Shown: piece after piece, positions 55,502-64,000 of the stretch
Layout of the letters: each line of letters begins with the position of its first letter
Position numbering within the stretch: position 1 is the stretch's first letter
NCBI RefSeq assembly: GCF_020885975.1
Contig: NZ_AP025183.1
Location: 2,170,001-2,234,000 of the forward strand
DNA from: Flavobacterium ammonificans
GTDB taxonomy: Bacteria > Bacteroidota > Bacteroidia > Flavobacteriales > Flavobacteriaceae
DNA: 64,000 nt
Reading direction: 5' to 3'
The notes under the pieces: generated by a model
Seen by the model: only the letters and a program-made list of their open reading frames with translations
Told to the model about the DNA's origin: nothing
Databases searched by the model: none
Position numbers and translations under genes: made by a program

Positions 55502-55627
55502 CCTAGCACTGATAGCAGCGGCATCCTTTTTTAGGTAGCCTGAGGCACTCGAAGGCTACAGAAAAAGATACAGCGGATAGCAGGACACGAGCAAAGCGAA
55601 CTGACAAAGTAAACAGCTCCTAAAAAA
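55502..55627 (-). repeat. Dispersed variable-hairpin repeat, copy 2
   Basis: This 126-bp non-coding element lies on the strand opposite to copy 1 at 43462-43544. Shared blocks are AGGAGCT (reverse of 55615-55621), GCTGTATCT and the exact 11-nt AGGATGCCGCT (reverse of 55517-55527). The centre forms a different hairpin: GTAGCCT (55535-55541) with AGGCTAC (55553-55559). It ends 6 nt before the cysS start. Confidence 0.65.
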
Positions 55628-55633
55628 ATAAAA

Positions 55634-57112
55634 ATGCCATTATATAAAAGTCAACAACTGAAAATATACAATTCTCTTTCGGGGGAAAAAGAAATCTTTA
55701 CGCCTATTCATGAAGGAAATGTTGGGATGTATGTTTGCGGCCCTACGGTGTACAGTAATGTGCATTTAGGAAACTTGAGAACTTTTATGTCGTTTGATGT
55801 GATTTTTAGGTATTTCCAACATTTGGACTACAAGGTGCGTTATGTGCGCAACATTACCGATGTAGGGCATATTGTGGACGATGTGGATGAAGGCGAAGAT
55901 AAAATTGCCAAAAAAGCGCGTTTGGAACAATTAGAACCGATGGAAGTAGTGCAACGCTACACCGTGGATTTTCATGAAATTTTAAGTGCTTTTAATTTCT
56001 TACCGCCAAGTATTGAACCTACGGCTACGGGGCATATTATTGAACAAATCGAAATCATAAAAAAAATTATTGACACTGGAATTGGTTATGAAGCCAATGG
56101 ATCGGTATATTTTGATGTTGTAAAATTTAACGAAACGAATCATTACGGGCGTTTGAGTGGCAGAAATATTGAAGATATGTTAGCCAATACCCGTGATTTA
56201 GACGGGCAATCGGATAAACGAAATCCGCAAGATTTTGCTTTATGGAAAAAAGCCGAACCACAACATATTATGCGTTGGCCTTCGCCTTGGAGCGATGGTT
56301 TTCCGGGTTGGCACCTGGAATGTACAGCAATGAGTACCAAGTATTTGGGAAATCATTTTGATATTCACGGTGGCGGAATGGATTTGAAATTCCCACATCA
56401 CGAATGTGAAATTGCACAAAATGAAGCTTGTACAGGTCAAACACCTGTGAATTATTGGCTTCATGCCAATATGTTGACGCTGAATGGCAAAAAAATGGCA
56501 AAATCGACTGGAAATAATATTTTACCAAGAGAGATTTTGACGGGTGAAAATACGATTTTGAGCAAGGCATTTTCAGCATCAGTGACGCGTTTCTTTATGT
56601 TGCAAGCCCATTACAGAAGTATTTTGGATTTCTCAGATGATGCTATTGTAGCAGCTGAAAAAGGATACAAACGTTTGATAGAAGCGATGAGTAGTTTAGA
56701 ATCGATTACTGCAGCTGCTCAAAGCACATTAAATATTGCCGAGTGGAAGCAATTGTGCTATGATGCCATGAACGACGATTTTAATACGCCTATTTTAATT
56801 GCGCAATTGTTTGAAGGCGTTCGTTTTGTGAATGTACTAAAAGAAGGTAAAGAAAGCTTGACTGCCGAAGATTTGAAAACATTTACTACCGCAATGAACG
56901 GTTTTGTTTTTGAGGTTTTAGGCTTAGAAGATGAGAAAATAAACGACGGAAACAACGACAAATTAGAGGGTACAGTAAACTTACTTATCGAAATGCGTAA
57001 GCAAGCCAGAGAGAATAAAAACTTTGCTTTATCTGACCAAATTAGAGATCAATTATTGGCTTTAGGGATACAATTGAAAGACGGTAAAGAAGGAACCACT
57101 TTTAGTTTGTAA
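55634..57112 (+). CDS. cysS: Cysteine-tRNA ligase
   Basis: This 492-residue class I synthetase charges tRNA-Cys. The zinc Cys is C35 (MYVCGPTVY), the HIGH motif is HLGN (44-47), the [10 protein letters not shown] segment holds another zinc Cys, and the KMSKS equivalent is KKMAKSTGN (about 291-299). Length is standard. The dispersed repeat lies directly upstream, so its leader derives partly from repeat sequence. The next gene is yidD, 39 nt downstream. Confidence 0.97.
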   Translation: MPLYKSQQLKIYNSLSGEKEIFTPIHEGNVGMYVCGPTVYSNVHLGNLRTFMSFDVIFRYFQHLDYKVRYVRNITDVGHIVDDVDEGEDKIAKKARLEQLEPMEVVQRYTVDFHEILSAFNFLPPSIEPTATGHIIEQIEIIKKIIDTGIGYEANGSVYFDVVKFNETNHYGRLSGRNIEDMLANTRDLDGQSDKRNPQDFALWKKAEPQHIMRWPSPWSDGFPGWHLECTAMSTKYLGNHFDIHGGGMDLKFPHHECEIAQNEACTGQTPVNYWLHANMLTLNGKKMAKSTGNNILPREILTGENTILSKAFSASVTRFFMLQAHYRSILDFSDDAIVAAEKGYKRLIEAMSSLESITAAAQSTLNIAEWKQLCYDAMNDDFNTPILIAQLFEGVRFVNVLKEGKESLTAEDLKTFTTAMNGFVFEVLGLEDEKINDGNNDKLEGTVNLLIEMRKQARENKNFALSDQIRDQLLALGIQLKDGKEGTTFSL

Positions 57113-57151
57113 TCGAATTCCCGTTTTTGCAACTCATTCAAAAATATAATT

Positions 57152-57400
57152 ATGGTATCTAAGATTCTCATTTTTCCTTTTTTGATGTTGGTGCGCTTTT
57201 ACCAAGTGGCAATTTCTCCGTTTACACCGGCTGCTTGCCGATTTGAACCCACCTGTTCTTCGTATATGCTAGAAGCATTGAAAACACATGGTTTAGTTTA
57301 CGGCTTATTTTTAGGAACTAAACGCATTCTGAGTTGCCATCCTTGGGGCGGAAGTGGTTATGATCCGGTTCCTCCCAAAAAATGCCATCACAAATTATAA
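57152..57400 (+). CDS. yidD: Membrane protein insertion efficiency factor YidD
   Basis: This 82-residue inner-membrane-associated protein supports YidC/Sec-dependent insertion. Family marks are the amphipathic start ([15 protein letters not shown]), [11 protein letters not shown] (with CRFEPTCS, 28-35) and [15 protein letters not shown] near the end. Length is normal. It starts 39 nt after cysS and is followed 42 nt later by lgt, so the three may be cotranscribed. YidC itself is encoded at 19787-21691. Confidence 0.95.
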   Translation: MVSKILIFPFLMLVRFYQVAISPFTPAACRFEPTCSSYMLEALKTHGLVYGLFLGTKRILSCHPWGGSGYDPVPPKKCHHKL

Positions 57401-57442
57401 ATTCAATTAAAACTTTATTTTTACACTAAATAAATACACAAA

Positions 57443-58366
57443 ATGACACAGACTTTAGCCATTGTTTGGAATCCATCAGAAGGAATTGATTTAGGCTTTT
57501 TCATGATTCGCTATTACAGCTTAATGTTTGTAATTGCCTTTGGATTGGGCTGGTACATTATGAAACATATTTTCGTTCGTGAAGGAGAATCTATTGAAAA
57601 ACTAGATTCATTATTCATCTGGATGGTGCTGGCTACATTAGCTGGTGCTCGTTTAGGACATGTTTTGTTTTACGACTGGGAATACTTCAGAAACAATTTA
57701 TTAGAAATCTTTTTACCTGTTCGATTTGAGCCTAGTTTTCATTTTACAGGATTTACAGGCTTAGCAAGTCATGGCGCAGCTATCGGAATTATATTAGCGA
57801 TGTATTTTTACAGCAAAAACATTCTTCAAAGACCACAATTATGGATTTTAGATCGTATAGTTGTTCCAGTAGCGAGTGGGGCAATTTTTGTGCGTTTGGG
57901 AAACTTCTTCAACTCAGAAATTATTGGTGAAACAACATCTTCGTCTTTTGGAATTAAATTCATCCGAGATTATTTTAGTCCAAGAGATGCGGTTAATGCT
58001 ACTCAAATTGCAGACCCTAGCGAAGCGTATAAAGCCATTGCAACCGACCCAAAATTTACCACCCTTTTAGAACAAGTTCCTGCTAAACATCCAACACAAT
58101 TGTACGAAGCCTTCTGTTATATTTTTGTCTTTGCCATTTTGTTTTTCTTGTATTGGAAAACGGAAGCGCGTAAGAAATCAGGTTACCTATTCGGATTGTT
58201 TTTGATATTATTATTTTCTGTTCGAATTGTAGTCGAATCCGTTAAAGAAAGTCAAGGAGGTTTTGAAAGTGCTTTAGGTCTTTTATCAACTGGACAATGG
58301 TTGAGTATTCCTTTTATTTTGATTGGAATCTATTTTGTTTTTACATCAAAATCAATGAAAGAGTAA
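57443..58366 (+). CDS. lgt: Prolipoprotein diacylglyceryl transferase
   Basis: This 307-residue inner-membrane enzyme adds diacylglycerol to the lipobox Cys, the first step of lipoprotein maturation (needed for GldI and other lipoproteins here). Seven membrane segments are expected. Key motifs are ARLGHVLFYDW, the catalytic ASHGAAIGI (H in the HGG region) and RLGNFFNSEIIGE, plus HPTQLYEA near the C-terminus. It follows yidD with 42 nt between and is closed by a terminator. Confidence 0.95.
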   Translation: MTQTLAIVWNPSEGIDLGFFMIRYYSLMFVIAFGLGWYIMKHIFVREGESIEKLDSLFIWMVLATLAGARLGHVLFYDWEYFRNNLLEIFLPVRFEPSFHFTGFTGLASHGAAIGIILAMYFYSKNILQRPQLWILDRIVVPVASGAIFVRLGNFFNSEIIGETTSSSFGIKFIRDYFSPRDAVNATQIADPSEAYKAIATDPKFTTLLEQVPAKHPTQLYEAFCYIFVFAILFFLYWKTEARKKSGYLFGLFLILLFSVRIVVESVKESQGGFESALGLLSTGQWLSIPFILIGIYFVFTSKSMKE

Positions 58367-58397
58367 CATATATTTATAATCTGCTCTTAATTAATAC

Positions 58398-58433
58398 AAA
58401 AAAGGCTGTCCATTATTACGAACAGCCTTTTTT
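58398..58433. terminator. Bidirectional rho-independent terminator
   Basis: AAAAAGGCTGT (58399-58409) and ACAGCCTTTTT (58422-58432) form an 11-bp stem around a 12-nt loop, between lgt and the convergent peptidase gene. Confidence 0.9.
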
Positions 58434-58451
58434 ATTATTATAAAGTTACTT

Positions 58452-60560
58452 TTATTTCATTGGCAATGTTTTCACTCCCATATTATATAAAGTGAAGGCT
58501 TGCAAATCAGCTGCTTCTTCAATAGTTTTAGAAACTGGTTTTCCTGCACCGTGACCCGCATTGGTTTCAATTCGGATTAACACTGGATTAACACCTGATT
58601 GTTTAGCCTGTAATTCTGCAGCAAATTTAAAACTATGCGCTGGCACTACTCTATCATCGTGATCTCCTGTGGTAACCATTGTTGCAGGATACTTCACTCC
58701 TGATTTCACATTATGCACTGGAGAATAGCCTTTGATATACTCAAACATCGCTTTAGAATCGTCAGCAGTTCCATAATCGTAAGCCCAACCAGCACCAGCT
58801 GTAAAAGTATGGTAACGCAACATATCCATTACGCCAACAGCGGGTAATGCTACCTTAATTAAATCTGGGCGTTGCGTCATTGTAGCTCCAACCAATAAAC
58901 CTCCGTTAGAACCCCCTTTAATCGCTAAATAGTCAGATGATGTGTATTTTTCTGCAATTAAATATTCTGCAGCTGCAATGAAATCATCAAAAACGTTTTG
59001 CTTTTGCATTTTGGTCCCCGCATCGTGCCATTTTTTACCGTATTCTCCGCCGCCTCTTAAATTGGCTACTGCATAGATTCCGCCCATTTCTAACCAGACC
59101 GCATTGGCTATACTAAAAGAAGGAGTTAAACTCACATTGAATCCTCCGTAAGCGTATAAAATAGTTGGATTTTTGGCTGTTAATTCAGTCCCCTTTTTGT
59201 AGGTAATAATCATAGGTACTTTAGTTCCATCTTTTGAAGAATAAAACACTTGTTTAGAAATATAATTATCACTGATGAAATCTACTTTTGGTTGCACGTA
59301 AATCGAAGACTTTCCTTCAAGAGGCAAAAATTTATAGGTTGTATTTGGAGTTACATAATTGGTAAACGAAAAATACAATGCTTCGTCCTCACTCTTACCG
59401 CTAAACCCAGAAGCCGTTCCCAATCCAGGCAATTGGATTTCGCGCACTAATTTTCCATTGTAATCAAATTGTTTAACTACCGAAACGGCATCTTTCATAT
59501 AATTAGCAAAAATAAATCCTGCACCCGTTGAAGGGGATAATACTTGGTCTGTTTCGGCTATACAGTCTTTCCAATTGGCTGGAGACGGATTAGCAACATC
59601 AACAGTAACAACGCGCTTATTTGGCGCTTGAAAATTGGTTACAATAAACAACTTTGAACCTTTACTATCCAAAACGTCTACATCGTACTCAAAACCAGAA
59701 TGGATCGATTTAATTTCGCTATTGGGTTGAGTTAGATCTTTTAGATATAATTCATTTCCTGAAGTGGAATTAGCAGCTGAAATAAACAAATAATGATTGT
59801 CTTCTGAAACAGTACCTCCAACATAGCGTCTTTTCTCTTTGTCGCCAAAAACTAATATATCTTCTGATTGATTAGTCCCTAATTTATGAAAATACAATTT
59901 ATGTTGGTCAGTCTTTGCTGACAATTCACTTCCTTTCGGTTTATCGTAACTTGAATAATAGACTCCTTCATTTCCTTTCCAAGATAAACCACTGAACTTA
60001 ACATCTATTAATTTGTCGCCAATGCTTTGCTTAGTTTCTGCATTAATGAAAATTACTTTTCTCCAATCACTTCCTGCCTCAGAAATGGAATAGGCACAAA
60101 GCGAACCGTCTTTCGAAAAACTAATATCAGCCAATGAAGTTGTAGCATCTTTGGAAAACGTATTAGGATCCAAAAACAGTTCTTCTTTACCAGAAGCATC
60201 TTTTCGATACAGAACGGACTGGTTTTGTAATCCATTATTTTTATAATAGTAGGTGTACTTTCCTTCTTTGAATGGTGCTGAAACCTTTTCATAGTTCCAT
60301 AATTTTTCCATACGTTGCTTAATCGCATCTCTAAAAGGAATAGTGGCAAGATATCCAAATGTCACTTGATTTTGGGCTTTTACCCAATCAGCCGTTTCAA
60401 GAGAACGATCGTCTTCTAACCAACGATAAGGGTCGGATACTTTAGTTTCAAAATAGGAATCAACTTTATCAGTTTTCTTGGTTTGAGGATAATTTATTTG
60501 AGCTTGACTAACTGATACAATTGTCGAAGATACTAACATAGTTATAAATACTTTTTTCAT
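58452..60560 (-). CDS. Prolyl oligopeptidase (S9A), exported
   Basis: This peptidase of 702 residues has a signal peptide ([20 protein letters not shown]) and the prolyl oligopeptidase layout: an N-terminal segment, a seven-blade propeller and a C-terminal alpha/beta hydrolase domain. The catalytic Ser is in [11 protein letters not shown], the Asp is in [12 protein letters not shown] and the His is in NAGHGAGKP. It cuts short peptides after proline, here in the periplasm. The frame is open to 60602; the ATG at 60558-60560 exposes the signal peptide. It is followed by the lgt-side terminator. Confidence 0.93.
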   Translation of the reverse strand: MKKVFITMLVSSTIVSVSQAQINYPQTKKTDKVDSYFETKVSDPYRWLEDDRSLETADWVKAQNQVTFGYLATIPFRDAIKQRMEKLWNYEKVSAPFKEGKYTYYYKNNGLQNQSVLYRKDASGKEELFLDPNTFSKDATTSLADISFSKDGSLCAYSISEAGSDWRKVIFINAETKQSIGDKLIDVKFSGLSWKGNEGVYYSSYDKPKGSELSAKTDQHKLYFHKLGTNQSEDILVFGDKEKRRYVGGTVSEDNHYLFISAANSTSGNELYLKDLTQPNSEIKSIHSGFEYDVDVLDSKGSKLFIVTNFQAPNKRVVTVDVANPSPANWKDCIAETDQVLSPSTGAGFIFANYMKDAVSVVKQFDYNGKLVREIQLPGLGTASGFSGKSEDEALYFSFTNYVTPNTTYKFLPLEGKSSIYVQPKVDFISDNYISKQVFYSSKDGTKVPMIITYKKGTELTAKNPTILYAYGGFNVSLTPSFSIANAVWLEMGGIYAVANLRGGGEYGKKWHDAGTKMQKQNVFDDFIAAAEYLIAEKYTSSDYLAIKGGSNGGLLVGATMTQRPDLIKVALPAVGVMDMLRYHTFTAGAGWAYDYGTADDSKAMFEYIKGYSPVHNVKSGVKYPATMVTTGDHDDRVVPAHSFKFAAELQAKQSGVNPVLIRIETNAGHGAGKPVSKTIEEAADLQAFTLYNMGVKTLPMK

Positions 60561-60618
60561 TTTTTGAGAATTAGTTTTATCAAAAATAATCAATTTTTGC
60601 ATTCCAAATTAAATTGAT

Positions 60619-60652
60619 AAAAAAAGGGGATTCAACATTTGTCGAATCCCCC
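60619..60652 (-). terminator. Terminator of secDF
   Basis: GGGGATTC pairs with GAATCCCC (60627-60634 and 60644-60651) with extra AC/GT pairs; a U run follows on the minus strand. Confidence 0.85.
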
Positions 60653-60680
60653 TTATAATTTATAGAACAATTATTTATGC

Positions 60681-63647
60681 TTATTTATGATTTTTTTCAA
60701 TTTGGTTTTTCTCTTCTCTAGAAATTGTATCTACTAAAACAGGAGTTGCAATAAATAGTGAAGAATAAGTTCCAACAAAAATACCTATTAACATCGCAAA
60801 GATAAATCCTCTAATTGATTCTCCTCCAAATATGAACATCGTCAATAATACAATAATCATTAATAATGAAGTATTTAATGTTCTAGATAAAGTAGTGTTA
60901 ATAGAAGCATTAACGATTTCTTCAAAAGTACCTTTACGTTTACCTAAAATAAACTCTCTAATTCTATCAAATACAATTACAGTATCATTCATAGAGTACC
61001 CAATTACAGTAAGAATAGCTGCAATAAAATGTTGGTCCATTTCCATATGGAAAGGCATAAACTTATAACATAAAGAGTAAATTCCTAAAACAAAAATTAC
61101 GTCGTGCGCTACTGCAGCAATTGCTCCCAATGAATACTGCCACTTACGGAAAGAGATCATCAAGTATAAGAATATAACTGCCATTGCACCAATTACGGCC
61201 CAATACGAATTTGTTTTGATATCTTCAGAAATAGAAGCACCTACCTTAGAAGCTTGTAAAACTCCTACTTTTTTTCCATCGTATGAATTAATGAATTGAT
61301 CGTAAGTAATACCATTATAGTATTTTTTCAATCCAGCATACAATTTCTCGTTTACTTCTTTATCTACATCAAGACCTTCTTCAGTAATTTTATATTTGGT
61401 AGTCAATTTCAATTGATTATCAGATCCGAAAATCTTAGCCTCGACTGTTGTTCCAAACTCTTTTGATAATTCTTCTGCTACTACAGAAGCATCAATTGGT
61501 TTTTCAAATTTAACTTGGAATGTTCTACCTCCAACAAAATCAGTTCCTTGATCCAATCCATTCACAAAGAAAATTGAAATTAAACTTACAATAACAACGA
61601 TAGATGAAATAACATAAGTTACTTTCTTAATACGTATGTAGTCAAAGTTAAAATTGGTAAACCAATTTTTTGTGATAGAAGTTGAAAACGTTAAATTATT
61701 TACAGTACTAACATTTCTATCAATAAAAATTCTAGCAATAAAAATCGAAGTAAATAATGAAGTTACAATACCAATTAATAAAGTTAAGGCAAAACCTTTA
61801 ATCAATCCTGTTCCAAAAATAAATAAGATCGCTCCAGTTAAAATGTGAGTAACGTTAGCATCAATTATTGATCTCATAGCACCTTTCCATCCATAAGAAG
61901 CAATTACTGTATCCGTTAATGATTTTCCTTCTCGCAATTCTTCTTTGGCTCTTTCGTATATGATGATATTTGCATCAACCGCAGTACCTAATGTTAAAAC
62001 GATACCCGCAATACCTGGCAAGGTCAAAACAAAACCAAAACTAGCCATAATTCCGAATAAGAATAACAAGTTTAAGAACAAAGCTAAATTAGCATACCAA
62101 CCTGCTCTACCGTAATAAAACACCATCCAAAAGCAAACTAATATAAATCCAACAATAGAGGATGTTGTACCCGCATCAATAGCTGCTTGTCCTAAAGATG
62201 GTCCAACCACTTCAGATTGAATGATATCTGCAGAAGCTGGTAATTTACCTGCTTTTAAAACATTAGCTAAATCTTTTGTTTCAGTAACATCAAAATCACC
62301 CGAAATTTCTGATCTTCCTCCTGCAATTGGTCCGCTAGAAACTCCTGGAGCAGAATATACAACGTTATCCAAAACAATAGCAATATTGCTTTTTTGAGTG
62401 TAAGCTCTACCTGTTAATTCTTCCCAAGCTTTTGCTCCTTTACCATTCATTTGCATGGAAACGGCTGGTTTTCCAAGTTGGTCAAAAGTATCACTTGCAT
62501 CAGTTACTACACCACCACTCATTGCAGCAATGTTATCTCTATTTCCTTTTAAAGCATACAATTCAACCGCATCAATTTCTTTTGATTTTGCATCCTTAAT
62601 TTTAGTTGGTTTTCCCCAAACAAATTTAGCATAACGTTGGTCACCTGCTAATAAAATTCTAATATCAGCTCTTCTCAAATACTCACCAACAGTAGCGGTA
62701 TCTTTTGGAGCAAATAATCCTAAAACTGGTCCACCACCTTGTGCAATAATTTTATCTAATAAAGGATTGTTTCCTTTTTTAGTAGCATCAGCATCTTTAG
62801 TATCAGCCAATAAAGCACTTAATGAATCCTTAACCACTTTTTGAGGAGCCGTTTTGTTGATTTCGGTTTTCTTCAATGACTCATTTGCAGCCATTAAAAA
62901 GTTTCCAATTTCTTCAATTTTATAGGTTTCCCAAAACTCTAATTGAGCAGTACTTTGTAATAATTTTTTAATTCTATCAACATCTTTAGCACCTGGCAAT
63001 TCAACTAAGATTCTTCCAGACTCTCCTAACTTTTGAATATTAGGTTGTGTTACTCCGAATTTGTCTATACGTTTTCTTAATACTCCAAAAGCACTTTCAA
63101 CAGATTCATCAACTTTTCTTTTGATTACCTTTTTTACTTGAGCATCCGTCATTTGGAAATCTACTCCACCCTCACCTTGTAAATTTCTGTTAGCAAAAAT
63201 ATCAGGAGAAGCTAATTTTACGGTTCCATTTGAGTTAGCTTCAAAAGCTTCAAAAAAAGCATCAATATAGGTTTGATTCCCTTTTTGATTAGCCGTAGCA
63301 TCATCTAACGATTTATTGAAAACTGGGTTTTTAGAATAATTAGATAAACCTTTCAAAATGTCTTTAACAGAAACCTGAAGAATCACGTTGATTCCTCCTT
63401 CTAAGTCAAGACCTTTATTGATTTGCTTATCTTTTACCTCGTTATAAGTAAAATCAGAAAATCCAAGATTTAATACTTTTTCTTTACCAATCGAATCCAA
63501 ATATTTTAACTCTTTTTCAGGATTTCCACCTGCAAAAGCTTTAGCATCGCTAGCTACTGAGTTAGCTATGAAAGTGAAAGAAAGTTGGTAAATACTTACC
63601 AATGCAAATAGAATTGCGAAAAATTTAATGAGGCCTTTATTCTGCAT
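60681..63647 (-). CDS. secDF: Fused protein translocase SecDF
   Basis: This 988-residue protein has SecD and SecF joined, as usual in Bacteroidota. It uses the proton gradient to help pull secreted proteins across the inner membrane. SecD has a first membrane helix at 9-29, periplasmic P1 parts (INKGLDLEGGINVILQV, then GKPAVSMQMNGKGAKAW), and the membrane core FVLTLPGIAGIVLTLGTAVDANIIIYERAKEELREG (shown in part as GTAVDANIIIYERAKEE). SecF follows with the DFVGGRTFQVKF strand and the GYSMNDTVIVFDRIRE motif. Single gene with a clear promoter and terminator. Confidence 0.97.
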   Translation of the reverse strand: MQNKGLIKFFAILFALVSIYQLSFTFIANSVASDAKAFAGGNPEKELKYLDSIGKEKVLNLGFSDFTYNEVKDKQINKGLDLEGGINVILQVSVKDILKGLSNYSKNPVFNKSLDDATANQKGNQTYIDAFFEAFEANSNGTVKLASPDIFANRNLQGEGGVDFQMTDAQVKKVIKRKVDESVESAFGVLRKRIDKFGVTQPNIQKLGESGRILVELPGAKDVDRIKKLLQSTAQLEFWETYKIEEIGNFLMAANESLKKTEINKTAPQKVVKDSLSALLADTKDADATKKGNNPLLDKIIAQGGGPVLGLFAPKDTATVGEYLRRADIRILLAGDQRYAKFVWGKPTKIKDAKSKEIDAVELYALKGNRDNIAAMSGGVVTDASDTFDQLGKPAVSMQMNGKGAKAWEELTGRAYTQKSNIAIVLDNVVYSAPGVSSGPIAGGRSEISGDFDVTETKDLANVLKAGKLPASADIIQSEVVGPSLGQAAIDAGTTSSIVGFILVCFWMVFYYGRAGWYANLALFLNLLFLFGIMASFGFVLTLPGIAGIVLTLGTAVDANIIIYERAKEELREGKSLTDTVIASYGWKGAMRSIIDANVTHILTGAILFIFGTGLIKGFALTLLIGIVTSLFTSIFIARIFIDRNVSTVNNLTFSTSITKNWFTNFNFDYIRIKKVTYVISSIVVIVSLISIFFVNGLDQGTDFVGGRTFQVKFEKPIDASVVAEELSKEFGTTVEAKIFGSDNQLKLTTKYKITEEGLDVDKEVNEKLYAGLKKYYNGITYDQFINSYDGKKVGVLQASKVGASISEDIKTNSYWAVIGAMAVIFLYLMISFRKWQYSLGAIAAVAHDVIFVLGIYSLCYKFMPFHMEMDQHFIAAILTVIGYSMNDTVIVFDRIREFILGKRKGTFEEIVNASINTTLSRTLNTSLLMIIVLLTMFIFGGESIRGFIFAMLIGIFVGTYSSLFIATPVLVDTISREEKNQIEKNHK

Positions 63648-63772
63648 TATTACTAAAAATTAATTAATCTTTTATATTTATTTTTCCTTAAATCGCTGTA
63701 ATACAACGATTAAAACTTAAATCAAAGTGAATATATCACTCCAAATCTAAGTAATCATTTTTTTAAACCGAG

Positions 63773-63804
63773 CAAATATATAATTTAAGGTTAAGATTAA
63801 CCAA
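63773..63804 (-). promoter_or_regulatory. Promoter of secDF
   Basis: On the minus strand TTG (63802-63804) and TATATTTG (63773-63780) are 21 nt apart, a good Bacteroidota promoter. It gives a long leader of about 118 nt, in which no known control element was recognised. Confidence 0.6.
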
Positions 63805-63826
63805 TTTATTTGTCAATTAATCTCAA

Positions 63827-63856
63827 AAAAAAGACTGCAAAAACGCAGTCTTTTTA
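63827..63856 (-). terminator. Terminator of mdh
   Basis: AAAAAGACTGC (63828-63838) pairs with GCAGTCTTTTT (63845-63855) around a 6-nt loop, with a U run on the minus strand. Confidence 0.9.
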
Positions 63857-63871
63857 AATTATATTACAATT

Positions 63872-64000
63872 TTATGCTAAAACTGATTTTAAATCAGCAT
63901 TCATATTTCTTACTGCATCTGCACTTTTAGCAAATAAAGCTTTCTCTGAATCATTTAAAGTGATGTCTAAAATTTCTTCCACACCATTTTTACCGATAAT
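63872..64000 (-). CDS. mdh: Malate dehydrogenase, C-terminal end (5' part outside window)
   Basis: The last 42 residues are visible on the minus strand, running from IIGKNGVEEILDI through SEKALFAKSADAVRNMN to the stop at 63872-63874. This fits the C-terminal helix of flavobacterial NAD-dependent malate dehydrogenase, which converts malate to oxaloacetate in the TCA cycle. The catalytic and cofactor-binding parts are outside the window, so the call rests on the C-terminal pattern. Confidence 0.8.
   Translation of the reverse strand: MIGKNGVEEILDITLNDSEKALFAKSADAVRNMNADLKSVLA

Overview
The window is a stretch of AT-rich chromosome from a member of the Bacteroidota, almost certainly Flavobacterium or a close relative. 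The evidence is the gliding lipoprotein GldI, a type IX secretion (T9SS) C-terminal signal, a TonB receptor with a CarboxypepD_reg N-terminus, fused SecDF, long type-2 PyrF, GSIII glutamine synthetase, DUF3810, DUF1800/DUF1501 and PurM at flavobacterial length. Promoter-like sites of the Bacteroidota type (TTTG or TTAG, about 20 nt, then TAnnTTTG) and few strong Shine-Dalgarno sites agree with this. No rRNA, tRNA, CRISPR array, prophage or insertion sequence was seen. Most of the window is ordinary core genome, and nothing in it is a recognisable defence or mobile gene island.

Layout. 1-6.5 kb: the end of an outer-membrane transporter, a GNAT-like protein, an alpha-oxoamine synthase that probably makes sphingoid or sulfonolipid bases, and the secreted DUF1800/DUF1501 pair. 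6.6-10.4 kb: RdgB, a cold-shock-type DEAD-box helicase and a small Lys-rich protein. 10.4-19.7 kb: PepD, DUF3810, an ECF sigma factor with a membrane partner, PlsC, a CoA pyrophosphatase, the mnmA operon and a MORN-type secreted protein. 19.8-27.3 kb: yidC-pyrG, then guaA with a periplasmic-binding-like protein and DUF3820. 27.5-32.9 kb: a CLC antiporter of the fluoride type, then the nrnA-gldI operon with two cyclophilin-FKBP fusions. 32.9-39.3 kb: two unknown proteins, purM, and two divergent glutamine synthetases. 39.3-44.1 kb: esterase, a candidate small RNA, a hydrolase, pyrF and prfA. 44.1-49.8 kb: an exported catalase-peroxidase opposite an iron-type TonB receptor and PepSY protein. 49.8-64 kb: valS, DUF1573, an aminotransferase, folE, cysS, yidD, lgt, a prolyl oligopeptidase, secDF and the end of mdh.

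Themes. Envelope biogenesis is strongly represented: YidC, YidD, SecDF, Lgt, GldI and two exported foldases. Nucleotide synthesis and nitrogen assimilation form a second group: PyrG, GuaA, PurM, PyrF and two glutamine synthetases. Genes are mostly single units or short operons, often separated by hairpins that can terminate transcription from both sides.

The least explained material is non-coding. There are two copies of a dispersed repeat with conserved ends but different central hairpins (43462-43544 and 55502-55627). There is a 136-bp imperfect palindrome with matching ends (53136-53271), and an orphan plus-strand terminator with a possible promoter that suggests a small RNA (about 40405-40490). 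The TonB receptor promoter is bracketed by two inverted repeats that look like iron-repressor operators.
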